Source of the DNA: Oscillospiraceae bacterium
GTDB taxonomy: Bacteria > Bacillota > Clostridia > Saccharofermentanales > Fastidiosipilaceae
NCBI GenBank assembly: GCA_028704415.1
Contig: JAQWFM010000012.1
Coordinates: forward strand, 1 to 42,674
Length of the DNA stretch: 42,674 nucleotides
Direction of reading: 5' to 3'
Shown here: positions 30,049-37,971 of the stretch, in pieces
Position numbering within the stretch: the stretch's first letter is position 1
Layout: each line of letters starts with the position of its first letter
Position numbers and translations under genes: made by a program
The notes under the pieces: generated by a model
The model's input: only the letters and a program-made list of their open reading frames with translations
The model's database searches: none
Told to the model about the DNA's origin: nothing

Positions 30049-30621
30049 TTACCCTCTGCTCGTTGCCTCTCCGGCTGATGATTGACTATCTGGAGCAGCC
30101 GGGGCTGCCGGTTCTGCCGGTCCCAATTTTTCAGTCAGGATCTCATCAATCATTTGCTTCTGGACTGTTTTATCCATCTGAGCACTAATAGCCTGTGAAG
30201 CAATGGACAAGGCCAGATCGGCAATTTCGCCGCGCACGTCATTAAGAAGCGAAAGCTTCATATGATCACACTCGGTATCAGCCCGGGTCAAGGTATCTTT
30301 GGCCTTTTGTTTAGCATCATCCAGGATAGCCTGGCTGTTCGCGTTGGCGTGATTCTGCGCTTCATGAACAATGCGGGCCGCTTCCTGCACGGCATGATCA
30401 ATCTGCTTTTTGGCATTCTCCTGATCCTGCAGCGCCTTTTGCTGAGCAGTTTCCGCATTCTTGAGCATATCAGCGGTCTCCTGCTGCCGTTTATTCATCA
30501 TTTTCATGATGGGTTTAAAAAGGAAGCGCTTTAAGACAAGATACATGATCAAGAGGTTGATAACCGTAGAGATCAAGACCACCAGCATAGCTGCTAATTT
30601 GTCCGGTGCAAACATGTCCAT
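30049..30621 (-). CDS. atpF: F0 ATP synthase b subunit
   Basis: Peripheral-stalk subunit. One N-terminal membrane helix (LAAMLVVLISTVINLLIMYLVLKRFLF), then a long charged, Ala/Gln-rich helix for the dimeric coiled coil, including KPIMKMMNKRQQETADML. The C-terminal 25 residues (PAEPAAPAAPDSQSSAG) form an unusual Pro/Ala tail, just where b normally contacts delta. 190 residues; standard is 155-175. AAGGAG lies six bases upstream of the ATG. The next gene is the delta-alpha fusion after six bases. Confidence 0.95.
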   Translation of the reverse strand: MDMFAPDKLAAMLVVLISTVINLLIMYLVLKRFLFKPIMKMMNKRQQETADMLKNAETAQQKALQDQENAKKQIDHAVQEAARIVHEAQNHANANSQAILDDAKQKAKDTLTRADTECDHMKLSLLNDVRGEIADLALSIASQAISAQMDKTVQKQMIDEILTEKLGPAEPAAPAAPDSQSSAGEATSRG

Positions 30622-30770
30622 TTTTTACTCCTTAACGTCCGTTTTTGCCGGGCGTCACACATTAAATCTTTTAGTAACAGACCAACCAGGCTAGTTCCCA
30701 GTCCGCCTCACCTTTTTTACTTTGCTTTAGCGCGGCGTATGATCAAGGTCCACGCCAGGCTCAGGCTCAA

Positions 30771-31001
30771 TCAACTAAACACGAACATCAACAGTAAGCT
30801 GACGACCAGCGCATAAATGGTGGTAGATTCAATGAACACAATAGCAATGAACAAAAGGCTCTGAATTTTACCGGCTATCTCCGGCTGTCTGGCCGTCGCA
30901 TCAAAAGCCTTACCAGAAGCAAGACCGATACCTAAGCCGCCTAAACCTGCAGCAATACCTATTGCCAGGGCCGCGCCTAAAGCAACAATTCCTCTATCCA
31001 T
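30771..31001 (-). CDS. atpE: F0 ATP synthase c subunit
   Basis: Ring proteolipid of 76 residues forming a hairpin of two membrane helices joined by ARQPE. The ion-binding carboxylate is Glu58 in helix 2. The sequence E-S-T-T-I-Y (58-63) matches the Glu, Ser, Thr and Tyr ligands of sodium-type rings (Glu65, Ser66, Thr67 and Tyr70 of Ilyobacter). The helix-1 Gln ligand (Gln32 there) is replaced by Ile25. The ion is therefore ambiguous between sodium and protons. AGGAGG precedes the ATG. A 149-base spacer separates it from atpF. Confidence 0.96.
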   Translation of the reverse strand: MDRGIVALGAALAIGIAAGLGGLGIGLASGKAFDATARQPEIAGKIQSLLFIAIVFIESTTIYALVVSLLLMFVFS

Positions 31002-31064
31002 TTTAATTCCTCCTGAATTGCGGGACCGCTTGTCCCCTGATTAATCTATAGTCACTACAACCGC

Positions 31065-31931
31065 TTAATTAGCTGAAGTAGATTCTACCGTATTCATTTT
31101 AGCTGCCAGCTTAAGCGCTTTGGCCTTGGCTTTTTCAGCTTTGATTTCACGGGCGCTTTCCGCCCCTTCGACAATTTCACCGACATAAGTAATGGTCAGA
31201 TAGACAAAGACCAGGGCCTGAATGATGCCATCTGCCAGGTCAAACCACAGGCCCAGTACCGCGGGCAAGGCAATCGGAATCACCAGACTGACAAACTCAA
31301 TCAAAATGTAAGAACCAAAGATATTACCAAATAACCGGAAAGCCAAAGATACGGGCTTGATAATATAATCCAGTAACTTAAACGGAACCAGAGCCGGCAT
31401 GGGCTGGGAAATAGAACCCCAAAAGCCTTTTATACCCACAAATCGGAAGCCCATGAACAGGACATAAATGATGTCGAATAAGGCCAGGGCTACCGGGAAA
31501 GCGGGGTTTTGGGCAGGCGGTCTCAATTTAAAAATTGAAATCACATTAGCGATCAGAATATAAATACCTACCGTGCCAACAAAAGGTACGACCTCCTGCG
31601 ACTGCTTATCATTGAGGCCGGCGTTATGGCACAATTTTTGTAAAGCGCCAATCAGCAGCTCGGCTACGGTTTGTTTTTTATCCGGAATCTCTTTAGGTTT
31701 ATAACCCAACCATACACCCAAAATCACCATCAAGATCATAGCAATCCACAAACTGATCAACGTATCACTGATAGGTATGGAAAGGCTGCCAATCCGGATT
31801 GAAAAACGCGCGCCAAAATCCAGCAACTCTGTGATCCCATCAGTCAGATTTGATTGTCCTGGCAGCAGGCTTTTCAGTTGGTCCAGAAAAGCTTTACCAA
31901 ACTCTTGAAAATAATTCAGCATAACCAACAT
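31065..31931 (-). CDS. atpB: F0 ATP synthase a subunit
   Basis: Stator channel subunit, 288 residues with five or six membrane helices. The essential arginine is Arg199 in VSLAFRLFGNIFG. The segment VVPFVGTVGIYILIANV and the C-terminal helix FVYLTITYVGEI are typical. A charged Lys/Ala/Glu tail closes the protein. The ATG at 31931 has AGGAG eight bases upstream. First gene of the operon; no atpI precedes it. Confidence 0.95.
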   Translation of the reverse strand: MLVMLNYFQEFGKAFLDQLKSLLPGQSNLTDGITELLDFGARFSIRIGSLSIPISDTLISLWIAMILMVILGVWLGYKPKEIPDKKQTVAELLIGALQKLCHNAGLNDKQSQEVVPFVGTVGIYILIANVISIFKLRPPAQNPAFPVALALFDIIYVLFMGFRFVGIKGFWGSISQPMPALVPFKLLDYIIKPVSLAFRLFGNIFGSYILIEFVSLVIPIALPAVLGLWFDLADGIIQALVFVYLTITYVGEIVEGAESAREIKAEKAKAKALKLAAKMNTVESTSAN

Positions 31932-31950
31932 TTCTTATTCTCCTAAGCAT

Positions 31951-31972
31951 CTATAAGACCAGGGTCTTATAG
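31951..31972. repeat. Near-perfect palindrome in the ATP synthase operon leader
   Basis: CTATAAGACC and GGTCTTATAG are perfect ten-base arms separated by two bases, 20 bases before the atpB start and next to its ribosome-binding site. It could be an operator for a dimeric regulator or an RNA hairpin affecting translation. No T-run follows. Confidence 0.7.
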
Positions 31973-32172
31973 AAAACGGTGCCGCAGCAACGGCAAGCAG
32001 ATATTGTAGTCTCAGCTTTTACAACTTGCAAGTATATCTTTGGCGAACTGGCAAATCCACTAAACCAGTCAGCCGTTTACCGTCTGAGCAGTTCAGTCTG
32101 ATCTGAGTGCCGGCAGCCGATTTTTTGAAGGTCAGTAGCCTGACCCAGTCAGTTACCTCACGTTTTGAAGCA

Positions 32173-32201
32173 ATTATAACCTGCTTTTTAACGATAATCA
32201 A
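32173..32201 (-). promoter_or_regulatory. Promoter of the ATP synthase operon
   Basis: On the minus strand TTGATT, exactly 17 bases and a perfect TATAAT. Transcription would start near 32166, giving a leader of about 235 bases before atpB. The short open frame at 32019-32225 spans this promoter and is not called as a gene. Confidence 0.75.
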
Positions 32202-32289
32202 AAACAGAGGTTTCCCATCCAGCACTTGGGTTGCAAAACAGCGCAGTTATGTCTTTATACCCCTTTCAGGCCCCTGTTAACGGAATAAG

Positions 32290-32332
32290 ATACAGCGATG
32301 ACGGCCCGACCAGGGTTACGTCATCGCTGTAT
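32290..32332 (-). terminator. Terminator after upp
   Basis: ATACAGCGATGACG and CGTCATCGCTGTAT are perfect 14-base arms around a 15-base loop, 31 bases past the upp stop. The T-run is weak (CTTATT), but the stem is strong. Confidence 0.7.
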
Positions 32333-32362
32333 GAAGGAAACCGGCAAGACCTGAGGCCTGAG

Positions 32363-33010
32363 TTACTTGGTGCCAAATAAGCGGTCACCGGCATCGCCCA
32401 GTCCAGGCACGATATAGGCGTGATCATTTAATTTCTCATCCAGAGCCGCACAATAAATAGGTATTTCAGGATGTTGATTATGCAGATGTTCCACGCCCTG
32501 TGGGGCTGCTATCAGGCACATGAATTTAATACTGCGGATGCCACGTTGTTTTAAAAAGTCAACGGCCGCCGCCGCCGAACCGCCGGTAGCCAGCATAGGA
32601 TCCAGCAAGACGACATCCCGGTCTGCAATATCTTCAGGCAACTTGCAATAGTATTCCACCGGCTTTAGTGAAGCAGGGTCGCGGAACAAGCCGATATGCC
32701 CGACTTTAGCCATGGGCACTAAGCTCAGCATACCGTCAACCATGCCCAGCCCAGCTCTCAGGATAGGCACCAGCGCCAGTTTTTTACCTGCCAGGACTTT
32801 GGTTTTGGCCATAGCAACCGGGGTCTCTACCTCAACCTCACATAAAGGAAGATCTCTTGTCACCTCATAGCCCATCAGCATAGCCACTTCAGATACAAGT
32901 TCACGGAATTCTTTCGTAGTGGTGTGCTTATCCCTCATTAATGAAATTTTATGTTGAATTAAGGGGTGATCGAAAATCATTACGTTTTCATAGTCTTTTA
33001 CGTTGGTCAT
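32363..33010 (-). CDS. upp: Uracil phosphoribosyltransferase
   Basis: Salvage enzyme that makes UMP from uracil and PRPP; cytosolic, 215 residues. The PRPP-binding loop [21 protein letters not shown] and the uracil-binding C-terminal region [17 protein letters not shown] are intact, as is the N-terminal [13 protein letters not shown]. The ATG at 33010 has AGGAG seven bases upstream, better than the frame start at 33034. Gene order rpiB-upp-ATP synthase follows the Bacillus arrangement, lacking glyA. Confidence 0.97.
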   Translation of the reverse strand: MTNVKDYENVMIFDHPLIQHKISLMRDKHTTTKEFRELVSEVAMLMGYEVTRDLPLCEVEVETPVAMAKTKVLAGKKLALVPILRAGLGMVDGMLSLVPMAKVGHIGLFRDPASLKPVEYYCKLPEDIADRDVVLLDPMLATGGSAAAAVDFLKQRGIRSIKFMCLIAAPQGVEHLHNQHPEIPIYCAALDEKLNDHAYIVPGLGDAGDRLFGTK

Positions 33011-33041
33011 GTCATGTCTCCTCATCTCTTTCAACTGTGGC

Positions 33042-33491
33042 TCAGTTTTCCGATTGCAGCCGGTTCAGTTCATCTACCCGTTTTTGGTGGCGGCCGCCGG
33101 TTTCAAACGACTGCGTCAAAAAGGCATCCAGAATGGATTCCGCCAGGCGAAGTCCGATGACCCTGCCCCCCAGAGCCAGCATGTTGGCGTTATTATGCTG
33201 CCGGGCCATCCGGGCCATGTATTCATTGGTGCACAGCGCGCAGCGGATACCTGCCACTTTATTGGCGGCAATAGATATGCCGATACCGGTTCCGCAGGCA
33301 ATGATCCCCAGATCAGCCTCCGCTTTTTGAACAACCTGCGCGGCTTTCAGGCCGTAATCCACATAGCTGCAGGCATCCGCAGCGCTGTCCGTGCCGACAT
33401 CCAGGCAAGTGCACCCTTTACTTTGAGCGTACTGAAGCAAGTGCTGCTTGAGATCATACCCAGCATGATCACTGCCAAAAACCAGTTTCAT
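33042..33491 (-). CDS. rpiB: Ribose-5-phosphate isomerase B
   Basis: LacAB/RpiB-family sugar-phosphate isomerase of the pentose phosphate pathway, 149 residues. Signature segments are [51 protein letters not shown] (with the active-site Cys) and [18 protein letters not shown]. The final residues match RpiB rather than the LacA/LacB subunits. GGGAGG lies six bases before the ATG. It is followed by upp after 31 bases. Confidence 0.95.
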   Translation of the reverse strand: MKLVFGSDHAGYDLKQHLLQYAQSKGCTCLDVGTDSAADACSYVDYGLKAAQVVQKAEADLGIIACGTGIGISIAANKVAGIRCALCTNEYMARMARQHNNANMLALGGRVIGLRLAESILDAFLTQSFETGGRHQKRVDELNRLQSEN

Positions 33492-33577
33492 GTTTTCCTC
33501 CCAACTTAAGCCAGCCAGTCAATTTATACCGGCTATATTTTAGCACCGTAAGGGATGTTTTGCACAAGAAAGCCAAA

Positions 33578-33599
33578 CCCGGAGCACCGGTGCTCCGGG
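33578..33599 (-). terminator. Terminator after proA
   Basis: CCCGGAGCACC and GGTGCTCCGGG form a perfect 22-base palindrome, followed on the minus strand by TTTGGCTTTCTT. It begins 14 bases after the proA stop. The loop is minimal, so some central pairs must open. Confidence 0.65.
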
Positions 33600-33612
33600 C
33601 GCCGGCCCCGGC

Positions 33613-34947
33613 TCAAACTTGCGGCGCCTGATCCGGCGGCAGTGGCTGGTGGGTAAAATGGCTCCGACCCTCACTGTAATCTGCCACGATCTGCCCTTTG
33701 CCATAGAGTTTGTATTTATAGGTCATCAGGCCATCCAGCCCAACCGGGCCGCGCGCGTGTAGTTTACTGGTTGACACGCCCACTTCAGCGCCAAAGCCAT
33801 AACGAAAGCCATCGCTAAATCTGGTGGAGCAGTTCCAAAAGACATTAGCGCTGTCCACCGCCTGCATAAAATGCTCAGCCCGGGTCTGGTCACGCGTAAG
33901 GATAGCGTCAGTGTGATGGGATCCGTAGGTATTGATATGCCTGATGGCAGCCTCCGTATCCGGGACAGCTTTTACACTCAAGGCCAGATCCAGATACTCA
34001 TAATGCCAGTTTTTGACAGGGGCAAAATCAAACGCCGGCAACAGGGCGGCGGTTGCAGCATCGGCAGACAGGCTGACCCCCTTGTTTATTAAATCCGTCA
34101 GGAGCTCCGGCATGAGTGTCTGGGTCAGGGCCTGGTCAAAAAGCAAGGTTTCAGTGGCATTACAGACAGATACATATTGGGTCTTGGCGTCAATCACGAC
34201 ACGCCGGGCTAACAGCGGATCCACATCCGCCGCCAGATACGTATGGCAGACGCCATCCGCATGGCCTAATACCGGAATCCGGGTATGGCTCATGATGTAC
34301 TGCACGAAAGCATTGGACCCGCGCGGGATAATAAGATCAATATACTGATCTAAGGCCAGCAGCCTGTCCACCTCCTCACGTGCTTCGATCAGATGCAGCC
34401 AGCCCTCCGGCAGAATGCCGTGACAGGCTGCCGACAAAATGTCGGCTAAAGCCCGGTTAGTCGCCAGCGCTTCGGTTCCGCCTTTCATAATCACCGCATT
34501 GCCGCTTTTGACCGCCAAAGCAGCAATCTGTACCAGCGCGTCTGGCCGGGCTTCAAAAATAACGGCTAAAACCCCAATGGGACAGGTTACCCTATATAAA
34601 TTCAAGTCTTGGTCCAATTGCTCAGCCAACTTAATCTGGCCGGCCGGATCAGGCATCTTTAGCAAACCCGATATACCTTCCTTCAGTACATCCAGTTTAT
34701 GCCTGTCCAGATACAACCGTTTGACCAAAGGATCCGGCAGTTTTTGCTCTGCCGCACGTTCCAAATCCTGCTGATTGGCGCGGTAAATCTCTGCCGCCCG
34801 GTCTTGCAGGGCCTGGTAAATAGCCTTCAAAGCTTGATTTTTAATGTCATTATTCAGGATCTGCAAGGCCTGGGCTGCTTTTTTTGCGGCTGCAGCCGAC
34901 TGTTCAAGCTGACTTTCAGTCAGGACCCTTCGCTCACCGTTATCCAT
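33613..34947 (-). CDS. proA: Gamma-glutamyl phosphate reductase
   Basis: Second enzyme of proline synthesis; reduces gamma-glutamyl phosphate with NADPH to the semialdehyde. Aldehyde-dehydrogenase fold of 444 residues. The catalytic Cys is in YVSVCNATETLLFD; the NADP-binding region CPIGVLAVIFEARPDALVQIAALAVKSGNAVIMKGG and the RFSDGFRYGFGAEVGVST segment are typical. The ATG at 34947 with GGGGAGG upstream is preferred to the frame start at 34998. The usual partner proB (glutamate 5-kinase) is not beside it, which is uncommon. Confidence 0.95.
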   Translation of the reverse strand: MDNGERRVLTESQLEQSAAAAKKAAQALQILNNDIKNQALKAIYQALQDRAAEIYRANQQDLERAAEQKLPDPLVKRLYLDRHKLDVLKEGISGLLKMPDPAGQIKLAEQLDQDLNLYRVTCPIGVLAVIFEARPDALVQIAALAVKSGNAVIMKGGTEALATNRALADILSAACHGILPEGWLHLIEAREEVDRLLALDQYIDLIIPRGSNAFVQYIMSHTRIPVLGHADGVCHTYLAADVDPLLARRVVIDAKTQYVSVCNATETLLFDQALTQTLMPELLTDLINKGVSLSADAATAALLPAFDFAPVKNWHYEYLDLALSVKAVPDTEAAIRHINTYGSHHTDAILTRDQTRAEHFMQAVDSANVFWNCSTRFSDGFRYGFGAEVGVSTSKLHARGPVGLDGLMTYKYKLYGKGQIVADYSEGRSHFTHQPLPPDQAPQV

Positions 34948-35004
34948 TGCCGGAAATCCTCCCCTCAAGTTGCTTTCAGGACTCAGTCCGCAGGTCACTG
35001 AGGT

Positions 35005-35751
35005 TCATTGCCTGCTGAATAGTTCCTGTACATAAGCATACGATTCCTTGGTTCCAATGTCGTAACAATCCCCACTAAACAGATACACCCGGACAGACTT
35101 CCGCTTATATAGCCACTCAGGGAAATGGCCCGGTGAATCCGGATTAAGCCCGGCCTGCAAATACTGGCGAATCAGCGGCAGCGTGTCCCGGCGGTAAAAG
35201 TAGGTTGCATAAATCGCAATATCCGATTTAGGTTGCCGCGGTTTTTCTTCCAAATCCAATAAAGAGCCCCGGTCATCCATTACCGCAATGGCAAAACGGG
35301 TCGGATCCTCCTGGGCTGACAGTTTTTGTCCTAAAATCATATCCCGGCCGTCCAGACTGTAGCTGTCATAAATCTCTTTTAAGTTATAGGTAAACAAGTT
35401 ATCCCCAGCGATCACTAAGATATCCTCATCTAGTTGCAGCTGGCGGATGGCAAAATCCAGATCACCAATTGCGCCCAGGCGATCCTCTTCCGAAGTCGTC
35501 CCATCATCTATTACCTTAACAGGCTTGAGCTGCCGATTGGCCTGGCGCCGGGCCGCCCAGACTTGAAAAGCCTCAATAAAGCGATGATTGCTGATGATGA
35601 CAATTTCATTTACCACAGCAATCGGTTCAATTTGATCACAGATTCGATCCAGCAGGCTGCGCCCGGCTACATCCAGCAAGGCCTTAGGACGGTCTTTAGT
35701 CAGCGGATAAAGGCGTGTTGCGTAACCTGCGGCTAAAATAATCGCTTTCAT
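35005..35751 (-). CDS. Sugar-phosphate nucleotidyltransferase
   Basis: NTP-transferase of 248 residues. The N-terminal nucleotide-binding signature is complete: MKAIILAAGYATRLYPLTKDRPKALLDVAG. Further conserved parts are ILVIAGDNLFTYNL (metal-binding Asp) and the FYRRDTLPLI segment; DIAIYATY precedes it. It resembles the RmlA/GalU/mannose-1-phosphate family; the specific sugar and nucleotide cannot be read off. The ATG at 35751 has GGAGG eight bases upstream. It sits between the RNA methyltransferase and proA without other polysaccharide genes, so its pathway is open. Confidence 0.88.
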   Translation of the reverse strand: MKAIILAAGYATRLYPLTKDRPKALLDVAGRSLLDRICDQIEPIAVVNEIVIISNHRFIEAFQVWAARRQANRQLKPVKVIDDGTTSEEDRLGAIGDLDFAIRQLQLDEDILVIAGDNLFTYNLKEIYDSYSLDGRDMILGQKLSAQEDPTRFAIAVMDDRGSLLDLEEKPRQPKSDIAIYATYFYRRDTLPLIRQYLQAGLNPDSPGHFPEWLYKRKSVRVYLFSGDCYDIGTKESYAYVQELFSRQ

Positions 35752-35852
35752 GGCAAATCCTCCGAATTTAGTGGCCTGCCGGAGACTCCTTTGTCTCGGG
35801 TACCAAGTATTCACATGTTATCTCAGGTTGCGGCTCGTCAGGGGAAGGCCCG

Positions 35853-37091
35853 TTAATCCGCAGTAACCTCCGCTGCCGCTCCGTCAGGGTGAGGCAAGCT
35901 GCGAAAGTACTGATAAAAGGTCGTGACGATTTTTCCATTATAGAGTTTGCGCCGCTTATCGGCAAGCCTGCCAAACTGTTTTTCAAACCCTTTCAGGCTG
36001 GAAATCAAGCCTATCCGTAAACCTGGCGGCAGCGTCTGCTGTTCTTGCAAATAGATCTGCCCCAGACGTCTGGTCAACCTTATGACCTCATCTTGCTCAA
36101 ACATTCTGGCGCCGTAAGGCGGATTACCAATGATCAGTAAACGGTCGTAGCCACTCAGATCTCTCATTTTAGCGGGAGGTAAAGCTCTGGCATCGGCCTG
36201 GCGAAAACTGATGAATGCAGAAACCCGGGCCCGGGCAGCGTTAGCTTCAGCGATGCGCAGAGCCTGTGAATCTATATCAGACGCATAAATAAACGGCTCT
36301 TCCGGAGGAGTCAGATCTTCTGCCGCGCGGGCCTCATCTCTGGCATCACTGAAGGCCCTTCCGGCTAAGAAGTCCCAGAATTCACCGGAAAACGAGCGGG
36401 TTGAACCGGGGGCAATGCCGGCCGCCCGTCGCGCTGCCTCAATAGCAATGGTACCAGAACCACAAAACGGATCCCAAAAGCATTCGTCCGTAAATGGCCG
36501 CCAGCGCATGGTGCCAAGCAAAGCTGCCGCCAGCGTCTCTTTCAGCGGCGCAAGATTGGCCTCAGTCCGATAACCACGCTTATGCAGACCATCTCCGCTG
36601 GTATCGACTCTTAGCGCGCAACGGTCATTCATGAACGCAAAGCGGATGGACAGGACAGGGCCGTTTTCATCTTCCGGCACATGCACAGCCGCATGATATC
36701 GGGTCTCCTGCAGGCGCTTAACAATAGCTCGTTTCAGCAGTCTTTGCAGATCCGTCACGGAAAAGAGCTGTGATTTAAGGGAGTAGCCATTGATGTGAAA
36801 AGCCTGTCCTGCACTGATCCATTCTTCCCAGGGCAGCGCGGCGGCCTGGTCAAAAAAGCTCTCAAAATCCCTGGCTTCAAACTCAGCTAATTCAACCTGT
36901 ACCCGTTCAGCTGTACTGCAAAAAATATTTAGCCTTGCCACTGCCTGGGACAGCTGCTCCCGCTCATCCGGAACTGATAATCTGACTAATGCATTTTCAA
37001 GTCTGATTTGGGATGGGTCGTAGCCTAAGGCATTGATTTCGGCAGCAGTCTGCCGCTCCAGCCCCATAATGACGGGAAGAACAATATCCAT
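35853..37091 (-). CDS. THUMP-domain class I RNA methyltransferase (RlmL N-terminal-like, YpsC family)
   Basis: SAM-dependent methyltransferase of 412 residues, likely modifying guanosine N2 in 23S rRNA. The N-terminal ferredoxin-like and THUMP domains cover residues 1-165 (ending with VSAHVPEDENGPVLSIRF-like sequence). The catalytic domain has TEANLAPLKETLAAALL, the SAM loop DPFCGSGTIAIEAA and the catalytic GNPPYGAR motif typical of N2-guanine methylation. Basic C-terminal segment RRKLYNGKI. The ATG has AAGG upstream. It leads the minus-strand run toward proA and lies back to back with the XRE regulator. Confidence 0.92.
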   Translation of the reverse strand: MDIVLPVIMGLERQTAAEINALGYDPSQIRLENALVRLSVPDEREQLSQAVARLNIFCSTAERVQVELAEFEARDFESFFDQAAALPWEEWISAGQAFHINGYSLKSQLFSVTDLQRLLKRAIVKRLQETRYHAAVHVPEDENGPVLSIRFAFMNDRCALRVDTSGDGLHKRGYRTEANLAPLKETLAAALLGTMRWRPFTDECFWDPFCGSGTIAIEAARRAAGIAPGSTRSFSGEFWDFLAGRAFSDARDEARAAEDLTPPEEPFIYASDIDSQALRIAEANAARARVSAFISFRQADARALPPAKMRDLSGYDRLLIIGNPPYGARMFEQDEVIRLTRRLGQIYLQEQQTLPPGLRIGLISSLKGFEKQFGRLADKRRKLYNGKIVTTFYQYFRSLPHPDGAAAEVTAD

Positions 37092-37192
37092 GACTTACCT
37101 TCTTTTCGTTTTGTTGCAGTAATCATACCACAAGGAAGGCAGCCATATTGTGGCCTTAATTCAGCTAAAATTGCAAGGTATTTAGCAGTTTT

Positions 37193-37245
37193 AAAATTTT
37201 ATTGCATAAATGCAATTGAAATTTTACCCATTGTTTTTATATAAT
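37193..37245 (+). promoter_or_regulatory. Promoter of the XRE regulator with an overlapping palindromic operator
   Basis: TTGAAA (37216-37221), 18 bases, TATAAT (37240-37245). The -35 box overlaps a palindrome whose core ATTGCAT-AA-ATGCAAT (37201-37216) is perfect; outer arms AAAATTT and AAATTTT extend it to 37193-37225. A 6-base repeat GCTAAA/TTTAGC lies further upstream (37164-37186). The layout suits repression by the encoded regulator. Confidence 0.6.
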
Positions 37246-37381
37246 AACGCCATAAAGTTGTCTATCACTGTCAGTATTAGCATTTCGCATGCTAAGGGCG
37301 ACTCCTCTGTTAACATGGCCTACTTCAGTCGCTATTTTAAATGCAGTATTTTGTAATAATAACATAAGAAGGAGTAAAACC

Positions 37382-37867
37382 ATGAGTAAGAACAGTCCAG
37401 AACATCAACGCAACCGTTCCGACAAAATACCCGCAGTTTCTGTAACAGATATAGCAGTTTCAACAACAACTGCAAACCCTCACCCTGACCGGATCAATTG
37501 GATTGACGCGCAAAAAGTAGGCTTGCTGTTAAGGCAAATACGGCAATACCAGACTCGTTCTCAACTGGACATCTCTACCTCTGCCAACATCAATTCTACC
37601 TATTACTGTCATCTGGAAGCCGGTAAGTCCCGTGTTTCCCTATATAAGCTTTGCGACATTCTGGAGGCCATGAAAATCCCCGCCTGGCACTTTATTCGCT
37701 GGTTGCAGGAAGGATGGACGGTCGTAAGTCTGAGCAAAGATTTGCAGAAACTCAGCACCGCGCCGGGTCAGGGCAGAAACCGTTATCAAGTGCCAAGCTT
37801 GCAGCAAGAGGTGGCTGAGCCCGGTACAGCCTTCACAGCCACAGCTTCCCGGACAGCTAAATCCTAG
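37382..37867 (+). CDS. XRE-family DNA-binding protein
   Basis: A 161-residue protein with one Cro/CI-type helix-turn-helix at about residues 42-100: VGLLLRQIRQYQTRSQLDISTSANINSTYYCHLEAGKSRVSLYKLCDILEAM. The flanks are hydrophilic and probably disordered. There is no ligand or enzymatic domain. AAGGAG lies eight bases before the ATG at 37382; the longer frame to 37289 lies mostly downstream of the promoter but has no site. The palindrome over its own -35 box suggests autoregulation. The target regulon is unknown. No phage or toxin gene is adjacent. Confidence 0.82.
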   Translation: MSKNSPEHQRNRSDKIPAVSVTDIAVSTTTANPHPDRINWIDAQKVGLLLRQIRQYQTRSQLDISTSANINSTYYCHLEAGKSRVSLYKLCDILEAMKIPAWHFIRWLQEGWTVVSLSKDLQKLSTAPGQGRNRYQVPSLQQEVAEPGTAFTATASRTAKS

Positions 37868-37897
37868 CGGCCAAAGCGGCTGCCCGGTGCTTTCATA

Positions 37898-37920
37898 TCA
37901 GGTACAGCTCAGGTACAGCT
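37898..37920. repeat. Short direct repeat upstream of mutM
   Basis: TCAGGTACAGC occurs twice in tandem, followed by TTTTTTG. It may be a remnant of duplication; no stable terminator stem is evident. Confidence 0.35.
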
Positions 37921-37971
37921 TTTTTGTTTGACCGTCTCAGTATATAATGCTGCACACATAAGGAGTGCCAA

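Noticed and set aside
32019-32225. 68-codon minus-strand frame between upp and atpB
   Set aside because: Starts with GTG without a ribosome-binding site and spans the strong ATP synthase promoter.
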